Assembly (NCBI RefSeq): GCF_000725625.1
Contig: NZ_JOHS01000001.1
Coordinates: forward strand, 1 to 64,000
Length of the DNA stretch: 64,000 nt
Direction of reading: 5' to 3'
DNA from: Streptomyces sp. NRRL F-6676
GTDB taxonomy: Bacteria; Actinomycetota; Actinomycetes; Streptomycetales; Streptomycetaceae
Shown here: in pieces, positions 36,151 through 44,420 of the stretch
Layout of the letters: each line of letters opens with the position of its first letter
Position numbering within the stretch: the stretch's first letter is position 1
Notes under the pieces: model-generated
What the model saw: the letters and a program-made list of their open reading frames with translations, nothing else
What the model was told of the DNA's origin: nothing
Databases searched by the model: none
Program-made: the position numbers and the translations under genes

Positions 36151-37626
36151 AGCGTGCAGGCGCTGCGCGCGGAGTGCCGAGCGCCTGACCTTGCCCGCCG
36201 CGCTGCGCAGCGGCGTGTCGACGAGTTCGATCGACCGGGGGCGCTTGTGCGGGGAGAGCCGGCCGGCGAGGAACGCGCCGATCTCGTCCGCCGTCGTCGT
36301 GCACCCCTCCTCGACCTGGACGATCGCGTGGATCCGGTTGCCGCGGTCCGCGTCCGGCAGTCCGATCACCGCGCTGGAGAGCACGTCCGGGTGCTCGGCC
36401 AGCGCGCCCTCGATCTCGGCGGGGTAGACGTTCACTCCGCCGACCAGCAGCATGTCCGACCGGCGGTCGTGCAGGTACAGATAGCCGTCCGCGTCGAACT
36501 CGCCGATGTCCCCCAGCGTCGACCACCCGTCGACCTCCTTCACCTCCGCGCCCAGGTAGCGGAAGGCCGGCGGATTGCCCGGCGGGACCCGCATGAAGAC
36601 CTCGCCGCTGTGACCGGCCTCGGTGACCGGGGTCCCGTCCAGCGCCACGATCTTGATCTCGCCCCACGTCGTACGCCCCACCGAGCCGCGGTGCTCGAGC
36701 CATTCGGGACCCGAGATGGTGCACCCGGCCTGCGCCTCCGTCCCGGCGTAGAGCTCGAAGATCCGCTCGGCGCCGAGCCAGTCGATCCACGCCTGCTTGA
36801 TCGCCGGGGGGCACGGTTCCGCGCAGTGCCACACCGACACCAGCGAGGAGAGGTCGTAGCGGTGCCGGGTCTCCTCGGGCAGGGCCAGGATGCGCCGCAT
36901 CATCGTCGGCACCAGGTACATCCAGGTGACCGCGTGCCGCTCCACCTCGGCCAGCACCCGCTCCGCGTCGAACTTGCCGAGCAGGGTGACCGTGCCGCCG
37001 TTGAACAGGACCGTCATGGCGGTGGAGAAGGGCGCGTTGTGGTGGACCGGCGCGGTGATGAGCGCCCGCTCCCGGCTGCCGATACCCCAGGCCTCGCTGT
37101 CGAAGGCGTGGAACGTGCCCGACGAGCCCGAGAGGATGATCTTCGGGCGGCCGGTGGAGCCGCCCGAGGTGGGCGCCTTCCACGAGGGGCCGACCTCCGT
37201 CGGCAGGTCGTCGTCCGTGCCGCCGAGCCGGCGCAGCGCCGCCACCGTGGTGGCCCGCAGCCTGCCGTCGCCCACGGGCGCGCCCTCCTCCCGGCCGACG
37301 ACGGCCACCGGGTCGGACAGTTCGAGGATGGCCTGCTCCTCGGGGGCGGCCAGCCGGGTCGAGAGCGGCTGCGGCACGGCGCCGATCTTCAGACAGGCGA
37401 AGGCCGCCACGACCACGTCCACACTGTTGGGCAGCATCAGCGGGACGATGCGCCCGGGCCCGACGCCGGACAGTTTCAGACCGCGCGCCACCGCGTTGCT
37501 CGCCCGGTACAGCCCGTCCCAGGTCAGCTCCTCGTCCGCCGCCCGCACCGCGACCGCGTCCGGGCGCTCCGCCGCGTACTCCTTGGGGATGTCGCCGAGC
37601 GGGAACTCGGGTTCAGGGGTGAACAT
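36139..37626 (-). CDS. AMP-dependent acyl-CoA synthetase/ligase
   Basis: This 495-residue adenylate-forming enzyme has the phosphate loop TSGGSTGRPK (about 153-162), the ELYAGTEAQA motif, GDIGEFDADGYLYLHDRRSDMLLVGGVNVYPAEIE and the C-terminal catalytic Lys in AAGKVRR (about 479). It converts a carboxylic acid to its CoA thioester in the cytoplasm. The NAPFSTAMTVLFNGG region is close to ligases for cyclic or aromatic acids and bile-acid-type substrates, but the acid is not determined. It follows an MHS-family transporter on the same strand, which may import the acid. Confidence 0.88.
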   Translation of the reverse strand: MFTPEPEFPLGDIPKEYAAERPDAVAVRAADEELTWDGLYRASNAVARGLKLSGVGPGRIVPLMLPNSVDVVVAAFACLKIGAVPQPLSTRLAAPEEQAILELSDPVAVVGREEGAPVGDGRLRATTVAALRRLGGTDDDLPTEVGPSWKAPTSGGSTGRPKIILSGSSGTFHAFDSEAWGIGSRERALITAPVHHNAPFSTAMTVLFNGGTVTLLGKFDAERVLAEVERHAVTWMYLVPTMMRRILALPEETRHRYDLSSLVSVWHCAEPCPPAIKQAWIDWLGAERIFELYAGTEAQAGCTISGPEWLEHRGSVGRTTWGEIKIVALDGTPVTEAGHSGEVFMRVPPGNPPAFRYLGAEVKEVDGWSTLGDIGEFDADGYLYLHDRRSDMLLVGGVNVYPAEIEGALAEHPDVLSSAVIGLPDADRGNRIHAIVQVEEGCTTTADEIGAFLAGRLSPHKRPRSIELVDTPLRSAAGKVRRSALRAQRLHAAPR

Positions 37627-37713
37627 ATGTGCTGTCTCCTCGTCGTTCGGGAAGTGGCCGGGAAGCCGTGGGGAAAGGGCCGGACACCGCGGTTCCCGGT
37701 GCCCGGCCGTGTG

Positions 37714-39150
37714 TCAGCGGTACAGGTGCGCTCCGGGGAGCGCCTCGGGGTCCCGGCGCACCTCGGCGGTGTTGGTCTCCGGCAGGAACCAGGCGCAGAC
37801 GAAGGTGACCGCGCCCATCAGGGCGATGAACGCCGCGACCAGGACGGTGCTGTCCGTCTCGGCGATCAGCGCGGTCATCAGGACCGGCGTGCTGCCGCTG
37901 ACGACGATCGCCGAGAGCTGGTAGGCCAGCGAGGCGCCGGAGTAGCGGACGTTCGGCGCGAACAACTCACCGAAGTAGGCGGCCATCGGACCGTACGTCA
38001 GGCCCTGGAAGACGAAGCCGACGGCGACCGCGATGAAGATCATCGGCGCCGACGCCGTCCCCACCAGTGCGAAGTAGGGGAACGCCCAGGCCACCACGCC
38101 GGCTCCGCCGATGAGGATGAGGGCGCGCCGGCCGTAGCGGTCCGAGAGCTTCCCCGTGTAGGGGAGGATCGCCGTCATCAGCACCGCGGCCAGCAGCGTG
38201 GCGGTCAGCAGCGAGTTCCGGTTCATGTCCAGCGTCTTGGTGCCGTAGCTCAGCAGGCCGGTGATGCTGACGTAGAACAGGCTGTTGGTGGCGGACAGGG
38301 TGCCGCAGGCGAGCAGGATGGTGCGCCAGTTGCGGCGCACGGCCTCGGCCAGCGGCGCCCGCACCACGACCGCCTCCTGCTTGCGTGCCGCCGTCTCCTG
38401 GAGCCTGCGGAAGTCCGGGGTGTCCTCGACCTTGCGCTGGATGTACAGCACCACCGGGAACATCACCGCGCTGAGCAGGAACGGGATGCGCCAGCCCCAG
38501 TCGGTCAGGGCCTCGTCCGACAGGGAGGCGCTGACCGTGGTGAAGACCAGGGTGGAGATGATGACGGCGACGGGCACGCTGGTCTGGCCGAACGTGCCCG
38601 CGAACCCGCGGCGCTTGGGCCCGGCCGACTCCGTCAGCAGCAGCGCGATCCCGCCCCACTGCCCGCCGGCCGCGATGCCCTGCACGAAGCGCAGCAGCAC
38701 CAGCAGGGTCGGGGCGAGCGCGCCGACGGTCCCGGCGCTCGGCAGACAGCCGATCAGGAACGTGGCGAGGGCCATGCCGAGGAGACAGACCACGACCGTG
38801 GGTTTGCGGCCGTACTTGTCGCCGAAGTGACCGGCGAGGAGCCCGCCGAGCGGACGGGCCACGAACCCGGCCCAGAACGTGCTGAAGGAGAGCAGGGTGC
38901 CGGTCAGGGCGGAGGAGTGGGGGAAGAACACGTCAGGGAAGACGAGCGCCGCCGCCGTGCCGTACAGGAAGAAGTCGTACCACTCGATCGAACTGCCCAG
39001 CAGCCCGGCCGCGAGCAGCTTGCGGTGCGCGCGGCGGTCGGCGACGGGCGGGGGAGCGGCGGTGCCGGGGTCGGTGCCGCCGCCGGTGCTGCTGTCGCTG
39101 TCGCTGTCGCTGTCGCTGTCGGGGAGGTGCGCGTGAGCGGAGGAAGTCAT
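37714..39150 (-). CDS. MFS transporter, metabolite:H+ symporter (MHS) family
   Basis: This 478-residue transporter has 12 hydrophobic segments. LLGSSIEWYDFFLYGTAAAL, GHFGDKYGRKP, RFVQGIAAGGQWGG and GKLSDRYGRR are the MHS signatures found in ShiA, KgtP and ProP. It should import an organic acid with protons. The N-terminal tail contains (Asp-Ser)5 encoded by a perfect 6-bp repeat. Its gene is divergent from a PucR-type regulator and upstream of an acyl-CoA ligase, so uptake followed by CoA activation is likely. Confidence 0.9.
   Translation of the reverse strand: MTSSAHAHLPDSDSDSDSDSSTGGGTDPGTAAPPPVADRRAHRKLLAAGLLGSSIEWYDFFLYGTAAALVFPDVFFPHSSALTGTLLSFSTFWAGFVARPLGGLLAGHFGDKYGRKPTVVVCLLGMALATFLIGCLPSAGTVGALAPTLLVLLRFVQGIAAGGQWGGIALLLTESAGPKRRGFAGTFGQTSVPVAVIISTLVFTTVSASLSDEALTDWGWRIPFLLSAVMFPVVLYIQRKVEDTPDFRRLQETAARKQEAVVVRAPLAEAVRRNWRTILLACGTLSATNSLFYVSITGLLSYGTKTLDMNRNSLLTATLLAAVLMTAILPYTGKLSDRYGRRALILIGGAGVVAWAFPYFALVGTASAPMIFIAVAVGFVFQGLTYGPMAAYFGELFAPNVRYSGASLAYQLSAIVVSGSTPVLMTALIAETDSTVLVAAFIALMGAVTFVCAWFLPETNTAEVRRDPEALPGAHLYR
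39091..39120. repeat. Five-copy hexanucleotide repeat GCTGTC inside the MHS transporter gene
   Basis: GCTGTC occurs five times without interruption at 39091-39120, encoding alternating Asp and Ser in the cytoplasmic N-terminal tail. Slippage would change the tail length by two residues without a frameshift. Confidence 0.9.
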
Positions 39151-39222
39151 GGGTGGTGCCCCCTGGGGTGTGGAAGAGGGTGAGCGAGGGACGTTCGCCC
39201 GCCGGCCGTCGGGCGCCGCTGC

Positions 39223-39251
39223 TGTGACGGGCGGCTGCGACCCGCATCACA
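39223..39251. promoter_or_regulatory. Candidate operator in the MHS transporter/PucR regulator divergent region
   Basis: TGTGACGGG (39223-39231) and CCCGCATCACA (39241-39251) form an imperfect inverted repeat around a 9-base centre. It lies between divergent genes for a transporter and a PucR-type regulator, where control of both would be expected. No exact -35/-10 boxes were assigned. Confidence 0.4.
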
Positions 39252-39399
39252 ACCGTCCGCGTTGGGGTGAGAGTAGGGCTGAGCCGGGGCTCCGTAGGAT
39301 GGAACGTCCGTACACTTGTCGCCGCCCTGGGGTGTGAGGGACGTCCACCCCCTGATCCGACCCCTCCCCCGCCTCGCGGGCACACCGACAGGGACCCTG

Positions 39400-41259
39400 A
39401 TGCCGCAGAGCGATTCCGGCGCCGCCGGCGCCCACGACCCGGGCCCCCGCGACCACGGTCCGCACGACCCGGGCCCCCGCGACCACGGCGAACTCGTCTC
39501 CTACCGGCTGCGCCGCGAGCGCGAGCTCAGCAGCCTGTACGCGACGGCCCGTTCGCTGGCCGCGCTCGGCGAGGTGGGCGAGGTGCTCTCCTCGATCGTC
39601 CGGCACGCCCACGAACTGATCGGCAGCGACATCGCCTACCTCTCGCTGCTGGACGCGGAGGGCAACCTCAAGCTGAGCGCCTCGGCCGGCACGATCTCGC
39701 ACGAGTTCTCCTCGGCGTGGATGCCTCCCGGCGGCGGGCTCGGCGCCCGGGTGATCGAGTCCCGGGCCCCGTTCTGGGTGAGCAACTACCGCGAGGCACA
39801 GGTCCTCAGCCACCGCCCCGTGTTCGACTCGCTCGTGCCCGACGAGGGGCTCGTGGCGCTGCTGGGCGTGCCGCTCCTGGTGGGCGAGCGGGTGGTCGGC
39901 GTCCTCTTCGCCGCCGACCGCACCGAACGCCCCTTCGAGAAGGACGAGGTGGCCCTCCTCAGTGCCTTCGCCGACCACGCCGCGATCGCCCTCAACAACG
40001 CCCGGCTGTACGAGGAGAGCCGCGTCTCCCTGCGACGGCTGCGGGAGGCGTACCGCACCATCGAGGAGCAGGTCACGTCGGTGGAGCGGGCCGCCGCCGT
40101 GCACGAGGCGCTGACCCACGTCGTCCTGACGGGCGGGGGTCCCGGCGACATCGCGCGGCTGCTGGTGGAGCATCTGAGCGGCACGGTCACCGTCCTGGAC
40201 CGCGACGACCGGATCGTCGCCGTCCGGTGCGCCGCGGGACAGCCGGCCGACGAGGACCGGGAACCGGTCAGGGCGCTGCTGGAGGAGGCGCGCAGCACCG
40301 GGCGGTGCGCCTCCGCGCGCGGCGCGGACGGGGTCGTCCGCAGCGTCGCGGCCGTCCACGCCGGCGGCAGCCACCTCGGCGCGCTCTCCCTGGCCCGCGG
40401 GGCCGCGCCGGAACCGGCGGACATCCGCATGCTGGAACGGTCCGCCCAGATCATGGGGCTGCTGGTCCTCATGCGTGACGCCCGCGTCGAGGCGGAGGAG
40501 CGGGTGCGCGGCGAACTCCTCACCGAACTGCTGTCCCGCGCGCCCCTGCACCCGGCCCACCGCGACCGGGCGCTGGCCCGCGGTGTCGACGTCGACCACC
40601 TGGACGTCCTCGTCGTGGCCGACTGTCCCGGAAAACCCACCAGTGACGTCGTACGCCGGCTGAACGCCGTCTCCCCCGAGTGGTCGGGGCTGGCGGGCGA
40701 GTACCTCGGCCGGGCGACGATGCTGCTGCGCGCCGACGACGTCGAGGAGGCGGCGCGCACCCTCCACCAGGGGCTGCGCCGCACCCTCGGCGCGCCGCTG
40801 CTGCTGGTCGCCGACCGGGTCGCGGGGCAGGAGCGCTCCCGCTCGTTCTCGCTGGCCCAGCGTTGCGTGGAGGTGATGCGCGCGCTGGGGGAGGACGACC
40901 GGGGGGCGACCACCCGCCAGTACGCGATGTACGCGCTCGTCTTCGACCCCCAGCGCACCCACGACCTCGACCGGTTCCTCACCGACGAGCTCGGCGCGCT
41001 CCTCGACTACGACCGGCGGCGCGGCACCGACCTGGTCGCCACCACGGCCGCCTACTTCGCCCACTCCGGCAATCTGCGCCAGACCGCCACCGCGCTGCAC
41101 GTGCACATGAACACGCTGCTCAAGCGGTTGCACCGGATCGGTGTGCTGCTCGGCGAGGACTGGCGCTCCCCGGACTCCGCACTCCGCCTCCATCTCGCGG
41201 TCCGGCTCCACCAGTTGCGGGCCTCGCTGGACCGGTCGGCCTCGGCACCCGCCGACTGA
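39400..41259 (+). CDS. GAF domain and PucR-type helix-turn-helix transcriptional regulator
   Basis: This 619-residue regulator has an N-terminal GAF domain (ELSSLYATARSLAALGEVGEVLSSIVRHA to VVGVLFAADRTERPFEKDEVALLSAFADHAAIALNNARLY). A linker with coiled-coil character follows, and the C-terminal PucR/CdaR HTH_30 domain is clear (YFAHSGNLRQTATALHVHMNTLLKRLHRIGVLLGEDW). Such proteins activate catabolic genes in response to small ligands. The ATG at 39400 has AGGGA upstream. The N-terminal tail repeats HDPGPRDHG twice through a 30-bp duplication (39433-39492). It probably controls the divergent MHS transporter and acyl-CoA ligase. Confidence 0.88.
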   Translation: MPQSDSGAAGAHDPGPRDHGPHDPGPRDHGELVSYRLRRERELSSLYATARSLAALGEVGEVLSSIVRHAHELIGSDIAYLSLLDAEGNLKLSASAGTISHEFSSAWMPPGGGLGARVIESRAPFWVSNYREAQVLSHRPVFDSLVPDEGLVALLGVPLLVGERVVGVLFAADRTERPFEKDEVALLSAFADHAAIALNNARLYEESRVSLRRLREAYRTIEEQVTSVERAAAVHEALTHVVLTGGGPGDIARLLVEHLSGTVTVLDRDDRIVAVRCAAGQPADEDREPVRALLEEARSTGRCASARGADGVVRSVAAVHAGGSHLGALSLARGAAPEPADIRMLERSAQIMGLLVLMRDARVEAEERVRGELLTELLSRAPLHPAHRDRALARGVDVDHLDVLVVADCPGKPTSDVVRRLNAVSPEWSGLAGEYLGRATMLLRADDVEEAARTLHQGLRRTLGAPLLLVADRVAGQERSRSFSLAQRCVEVMRALGEDDRGATTRQYAMYALVFDPQRTHDLDRFLTDELGALLDYDRRRGTDLVATTAAYFAHSGNLRQTATALHVHMNTLLKRLHRIGVLLGEDWRSPDSALRLHLAVRLHQLRASLDRSASAPAD

Positions 41260-41313
41260 CGGGACCGGTCCGTCTCGGCCCTCGCCGACCGAACGTGTCC
41301 TCCACCGCGGCCG

Positions 41314-42222
41314 TCAGAGGTCCACGACGAGCCGGGGCGACAGCGCCCGGGACACGCACGGGTACATCCGCCCGGCGGGGGCGCCGATCTCGTCGCGGTG
41401 CTCGGGCTCGCCGTCCACGACGGTGAGTTCGCAGCTCCCGCAGACGCCCTCGCGGCAGCCGGACGGCAGCGGGTGCCCGGCGTGCTGGAGCACGCTCAGC
41501 AGTGACTCGTCCGCCGGCACCCGGAGCGTCTGCCCGGAGCGGGCGCAGACCGCCTCGAACGGGGTGTCGGGCGCGAACTCCCGGGCGGCGGGCCGGAACC
41601 GCTCCGCGTGCAGCCGCCCGGCCGGGAACACCGCCTTGGCCGCGCGCAGCATCGCTTCGGGACCGCAGCAGTAGACCAGGGCTTCGGGGCCCAGCGCGGC
41701 GGCGTGCGCGGCGAGGCCGGGCCTGCGGTGCTCCCCGGTCTCGACGACGTGCACCCGCTCGCCGCCCCAGGAGCGCACCTCGTCCAGGAACGGCATGGAC
41801 GCGGCCGACCTGCCCACGTACACGAGCGAGGCCGCGGCCCCCGCGTCGACGGCCGCCCGCAGCATCGGCAGCAGCGGGGTGATGCCGATGCCCCCGGCGA
41901 GGAAGAGGTACTCCGGCGCGGGCAGCAGCGGGAAGTTGTTCCGCGGCAGCGAGACGTGGAGCGGCCGGCCCGGGCGCAGGAACCGGTGGACGTACTCCGA
42001 GCCGCCGCGGCTCAGCCGCTCGTGCCGCACCGCGACACGGTAGGTGTCCCGGTCCGCCGGGTCCCCGCACAGCGAGTACTGCCGGGTCAGCCAGTTCGGC
42101 AGCAGGAGGTCGACGTGCGCCCCCGGCTCCCAGGGGGCGAGCGGGCCGCCGGCCCCGCGCAGGACGAGGGAGACGACGTCACGCGCGAGCGGCTCCACGC
42201 GTTCGAGGAGGGTCTGCTGCAT
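41314..42222 (-). CDS. PDR/VanB-type oxidoreductase with C-terminal 2Fe-2S ferredoxin domain
   Basis: This 302-residue electron-transfer reductase has a flavin-binding RQYSLCG motif, the nucleotide-binding GGIGITPLLPML and YCCGPEAML, then a plant-type ferredoxin domain CREGVCGSC...C. The last spacing is about 24 residues instead of the usual 29 or so, a shortened loop. It passes electrons from NAD(P)H to an oxygenase or other acceptor. I chose the ATG at 42222 with GGAG upstream; an ATG at 42294 is possible. No oxygenase is adjacent; the upstream PPOX flavoprotein may be its partner. Confidence 0.86.
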   Translation of the reverse strand: MQQTLLERVEPLARDVVSLVLRGAGGPLAPWEPGAHVDLLLPNWLTRQYSLCGDPADRDTYRVAVRHERLSRGGSEYVHRFLRPGRPLHVSLPRNNFPLLPAPEYLFLAGGIGITPLLPMLRAAVDAGAAASLVYVGRSAASMPFLDEVRSWGGERVHVVETGEHRRPGLAAHAAALGPEALVYCCGPEAMLRAAKAVFPAGRLHAERFRPAAREFAPDTPFEAVCARSGQTLRVPADESLLSVLQHAGHPLPSGCREGVCGSCELTVVDGEPEHRDEIGAPAGRMYPCVSRALSPRLVVDL

Positions 42223-42296
42223 CGGTGCTCCGCCTTGTCGGCCGGTGGGAGGGGGAACGGGGGAGGGCAGGGCCGGTGGTGTGGTCGGCGGCATGG

Positions 42297-42926
42297 TCAG
42301 TACAGCTTCCGGTAGGCCTCTTCGAGGCCGTCGTCGATCACCTTCGGATCGATGTCCAGCCCGAGCTGGGCGGTGAACATCTCGCCGGCCGTCGGCATCT
42401 CGTCGGCCAGGGCCCGGCTCGCCGGGTCCCACAGCCGGGACCGGATGAGCGCGCGGCCGCAGTGCCCGTACGCCTGCTCCACCCGTACGACGATCGCCAG
42501 TTGCGGCGTCCTGCCCTCGGCGTGCAGCCGGGCGAGCACCTCCGGTTCGTCGGTCGGGTAGGCGCGGCCGTTGACCCGCAGCGTCTCCCGCATGCCGGGG
42601 ATGAGGAACAGCAGTCCGATGCCGTCGTTCTCGGCGAGGTTGCGGAAGGAGTCGGCGATCCTGTTGCCGGGCCGGTCCGGGATGGCGAGCGTGTGCTCGT
42701 CCAGGACCTTCACGAAGCCCGGGTAGTCGCCGCGCGGCGAGCAGTCGGCGTTGCCCGCCGCGTCCGCCGTGGCCATCGTGAGGAAGGGCGAGTGCGCGAT
42801 GAAGCGGCGGAACTGCTCGTCGATGTGATCGATGATCTTGCTCGTGGCCATGGGGTCGCGGTCCCCGATCAGGGCGAGGACCTCTTCCGGCGAGAGCGGC
42901 CGGGGGCGGGTGCGGGTGTGGGCCAT
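42297..42926 (-). CDS. PPOX-type FMN-binding flavoprotein (MSMEG_1061-like)
   Basis: This 209-residue protein of the pyridoxamine 5'-phosphate oxidase-like split-barrel fold includes FIAHSPFLTMATADAAGNADCSPRGDYPGFV, IADSFRNLAENDGIGLLFLIPGMRETLRVNG and VVRVEQAYGHCGRALIRSRLW, which match the TIGR04025-type subfamily. It probably binds FMN or F420 as a dimer. GGAAGGAG precedes the ATG at 42926. It is followed on the same strand by a ferredoxin-type reductase and is divergent from a TetR regulator. The substrate is unknown. Confidence 0.85.
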   Translation of the reverse strand: MAHTRTRPRPLSPEEVLALIGDRDPMATSKIIDHIDEQFRRFIAHSPFLTMATADAAGNADCSPRGDYPGFVKVLDEHTLAIPDRPGNRIADSFRNLAENDGIGLLFLIPGMRETLRVNGRAYPTDEPEVLARLHAEGRTPQLAIVVRVEQAYGHCGRALIRSRLWDPASRALADEMPTAGEMFTAQLGLDIDPKVIDDGLEEAYRKLY

Positions 42927-43051
42927 GAGGGCTCCTTCCACAGCGGGCGGCAACGGCGGGTGCGAGGGGCCCTGTCGTGCCGCCCCGCCCATCCGCCGAC
43001 GGCGGCGCGAAACGGTGACACACCACTGCGCCGCAGGTCATGGCACTATTG

Positions 43052-43065
43052 TGAGCAATTGTTCA
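43052..43065. promoter_or_regulatory. Near-perfect palindrome, probable TetR operator
   Basis: TGAGCAATTGTTCA is a 14-base inverted repeat centred on CAATTG with one mismatched pair. It lies in the AT-richest part of the gap between the PPOX gene and the divergent TetR gene, about 44 bases before the TetR start. The TetR protein is the obvious ligand. Confidence 0.6.
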
Positions 43066-43108
43066 GGTCGTCCGCCACTCGCATTCCACACCCCGCCCAG
43101 GAGGTGCC

Positions 43109-43834
43109 GTGACCTCGGAGCGACGCCGGCTTCAGCCACGTAAACAGCCCCGCCAGGCCCGGGCCGAACTCACCCGGCAGCGCATCCTCACCGCCGCTGC
43201 TCACGTTTTCGCCGAGCAGGGCTACGCCGCCGGGACCACCAACCGGATCGCCGAGCGGGCCCGGATCTCCATCGGCTCGCTCTACCAGTACTACCCGAAC
43301 AAGGACGCGATCCTGCTCGAACTGGTGGCCCGGCACCTCGACGACGGGCGGCAGGCGCTCCTGCGCCTCCAGGACGAGGCGCTGCCCGGCACCCTGGAGG
43401 GCATCTTCCGCGCCCATGTGCGCATCGTCATCGAGAACCACCGCCACGACCCGCACCTGCTCCAGGTCATGGCCGAGCAGGCGCCCCGCTCCGCCGAACT
43501 GCTCGACCGCGTCTCCCGCTACGAGCAGGAACGCGTCCGCTACGTCGAGGACCTCCTCGTCCGGCACCCCGACGCCCACGTGGAGGACACCTACGTCGCC
43601 GCCCGGCTGATCGTCGCCACGGTCGAACTCCTCGTCCACCAGCTCATCGCCGCCCCCGACCCGCTCGACGCCACCCGGCTCGAGAACGAACTCGTCGCCA
43701 TGGTCACGCGCTATGCCACCGCCGACCAAACCGCGGGGGCCTCGGCTACGGATCACCCGTGTACCCCCACCACCGGGTACCCGCCCGAGCAGACACCCGC
43801 CGTCCGCCCGCCCCGAAGGACCGAAGGACCATGA
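43109..43834 (+). CDS. TetR family transcriptional regulator
   Basis: This 241-residue regulator has a clear TetR DNA-binding domain (ELTRQRILTAAAHVFAEQGYAAGTTNRIAERARISIGSLYQYYPNKDAIL). The ligand domain is followed by a Pro/Thr-rich tail of about 40 residues of poor codon quality. The GTG at 43109 has AGGAGG upstream. It is divergent from the PPOX/ferredoxin-reductase pair and likely represses it through the palindrome at 43052. Its stop lies one base before the GTG of the ECF sigma gene. Confidence 0.88.
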   Translation: MTSERRRLQPRKQPRQARAELTRQRILTAAAHVFAEQGYAAGTTNRIAERARISIGSLYQYYPNKDAILLELVARHLDDGRQALLRLQDEALPGTLEGIFRAHVRIVIENHRHDPHLLQVMAEQAPRSAELLDRVSRYEQERVRYVEDLLVRHPDAHVEDTYVAARLIVATVELLVHQLIAAPDPLDATRLENELVAMVTRYATADQTAGASATDHPCTPTTGYPPEQTPAVRPPRRTEGP

Positions 43835-43835
43835 C

Positions 43836-44420
43836 GTGAGAGAGCCCGTACGGATTGGGCCCCACCCCTCCGCCCAGCCCGACCTGCAAGAACTGCTGCG
43901 CAGCGTCGCCCAGGGCGACCAGGAGGCCTTCGCCTCCGTCTACGACGCCGTCGTCGGCTCCGTGCTGGGCATCGCCCGCAGCGTGCTGCGCGACAGGGCG
44001 CAGTCCGAGGAGGTCGCCCAGGAGGTGCTGGTGGAGGTCTGGCGCACCGCCGCCAACTACCGCCCCGAGCGCGGCAGCGTCCGGAACTGGGTCCTGACCC
44101 TCGCCCACCGCCGCGCCGTCGACCGGGTGCGCTCGGTCGACGCCTCGGCCGCCCGCGAGCACAAGGCCGCCCTGCTGGAGCGCACCCCCGAGTACGACGA
44201 GGTCACCGAAGCGGTCGAGGCGAGCCTGGAGCGCGAACAGGTACGCCGCTGTCTGCGCACCCTCACCGAGGTGCAGCGCCAGGCGGTCGACCTCGCCTAC
44301 TACCGGGGGCTGACCTACCGCGAGGTCGCCGAACTACTGACGCTGCCGCTCGGCACCGTCAAGACCCGGCTGCGGGACGGACTCATCCGGCTGCGCGACT
44401 GCCTGGGGGTGACCGCATGA
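43836..44420 (+). CDS. sigK: ECF RNA polymerase sigma factor, SigK-like
   Basis: This 194-residue ECF sigma factor has region 2 (AFASVYDAVVGSVLGIARSVLRDRAQSEEVAQEVLVEVWRTAANY with NWVLTLAHRRAVDRVR) and region 4 (LTEVQRQAVDLAYYRGLTYREVAELLTLPLGTVKTRLRDGLIRLR). I chose the GTG at 43836 because AAGGA lies 7 bases upstream and the longer frame is Pro-rich. It overlaps the anti-sigma start as ATGA. The neighbours (anti-sigma, Moco enzyme, fasciclin lipoprotein) recall the mycobacterial sigK-rskA-mpt70/83 region. Confidence 0.88.
   Translation: MREPVRIGPHPSAQPDLQELLRSVAQGDQEAFASVYDAVVGSVLGIARSVLRDRAQSEEVAQEVLVEVWRTAANYRPERGSVRNWVLTLAHRRAVDRVRSVDASAAREHKAALLERTPEYDEVTEAVEASLEREQVRRCLRTLTEVQRQAVDLAYYRGLTYREVAELLTLPLGTVKTRLRDGLIRLRDCLGVTA

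Noticed and set aside
42223..42294. ATG 42294 as the start of the ferredoxin-type reductase
   Set aside because: The added 24 residues are Pro-rich and the ATG at 42222 has a proper GGAG site, although coupling to the upstream gene keeps it possible.
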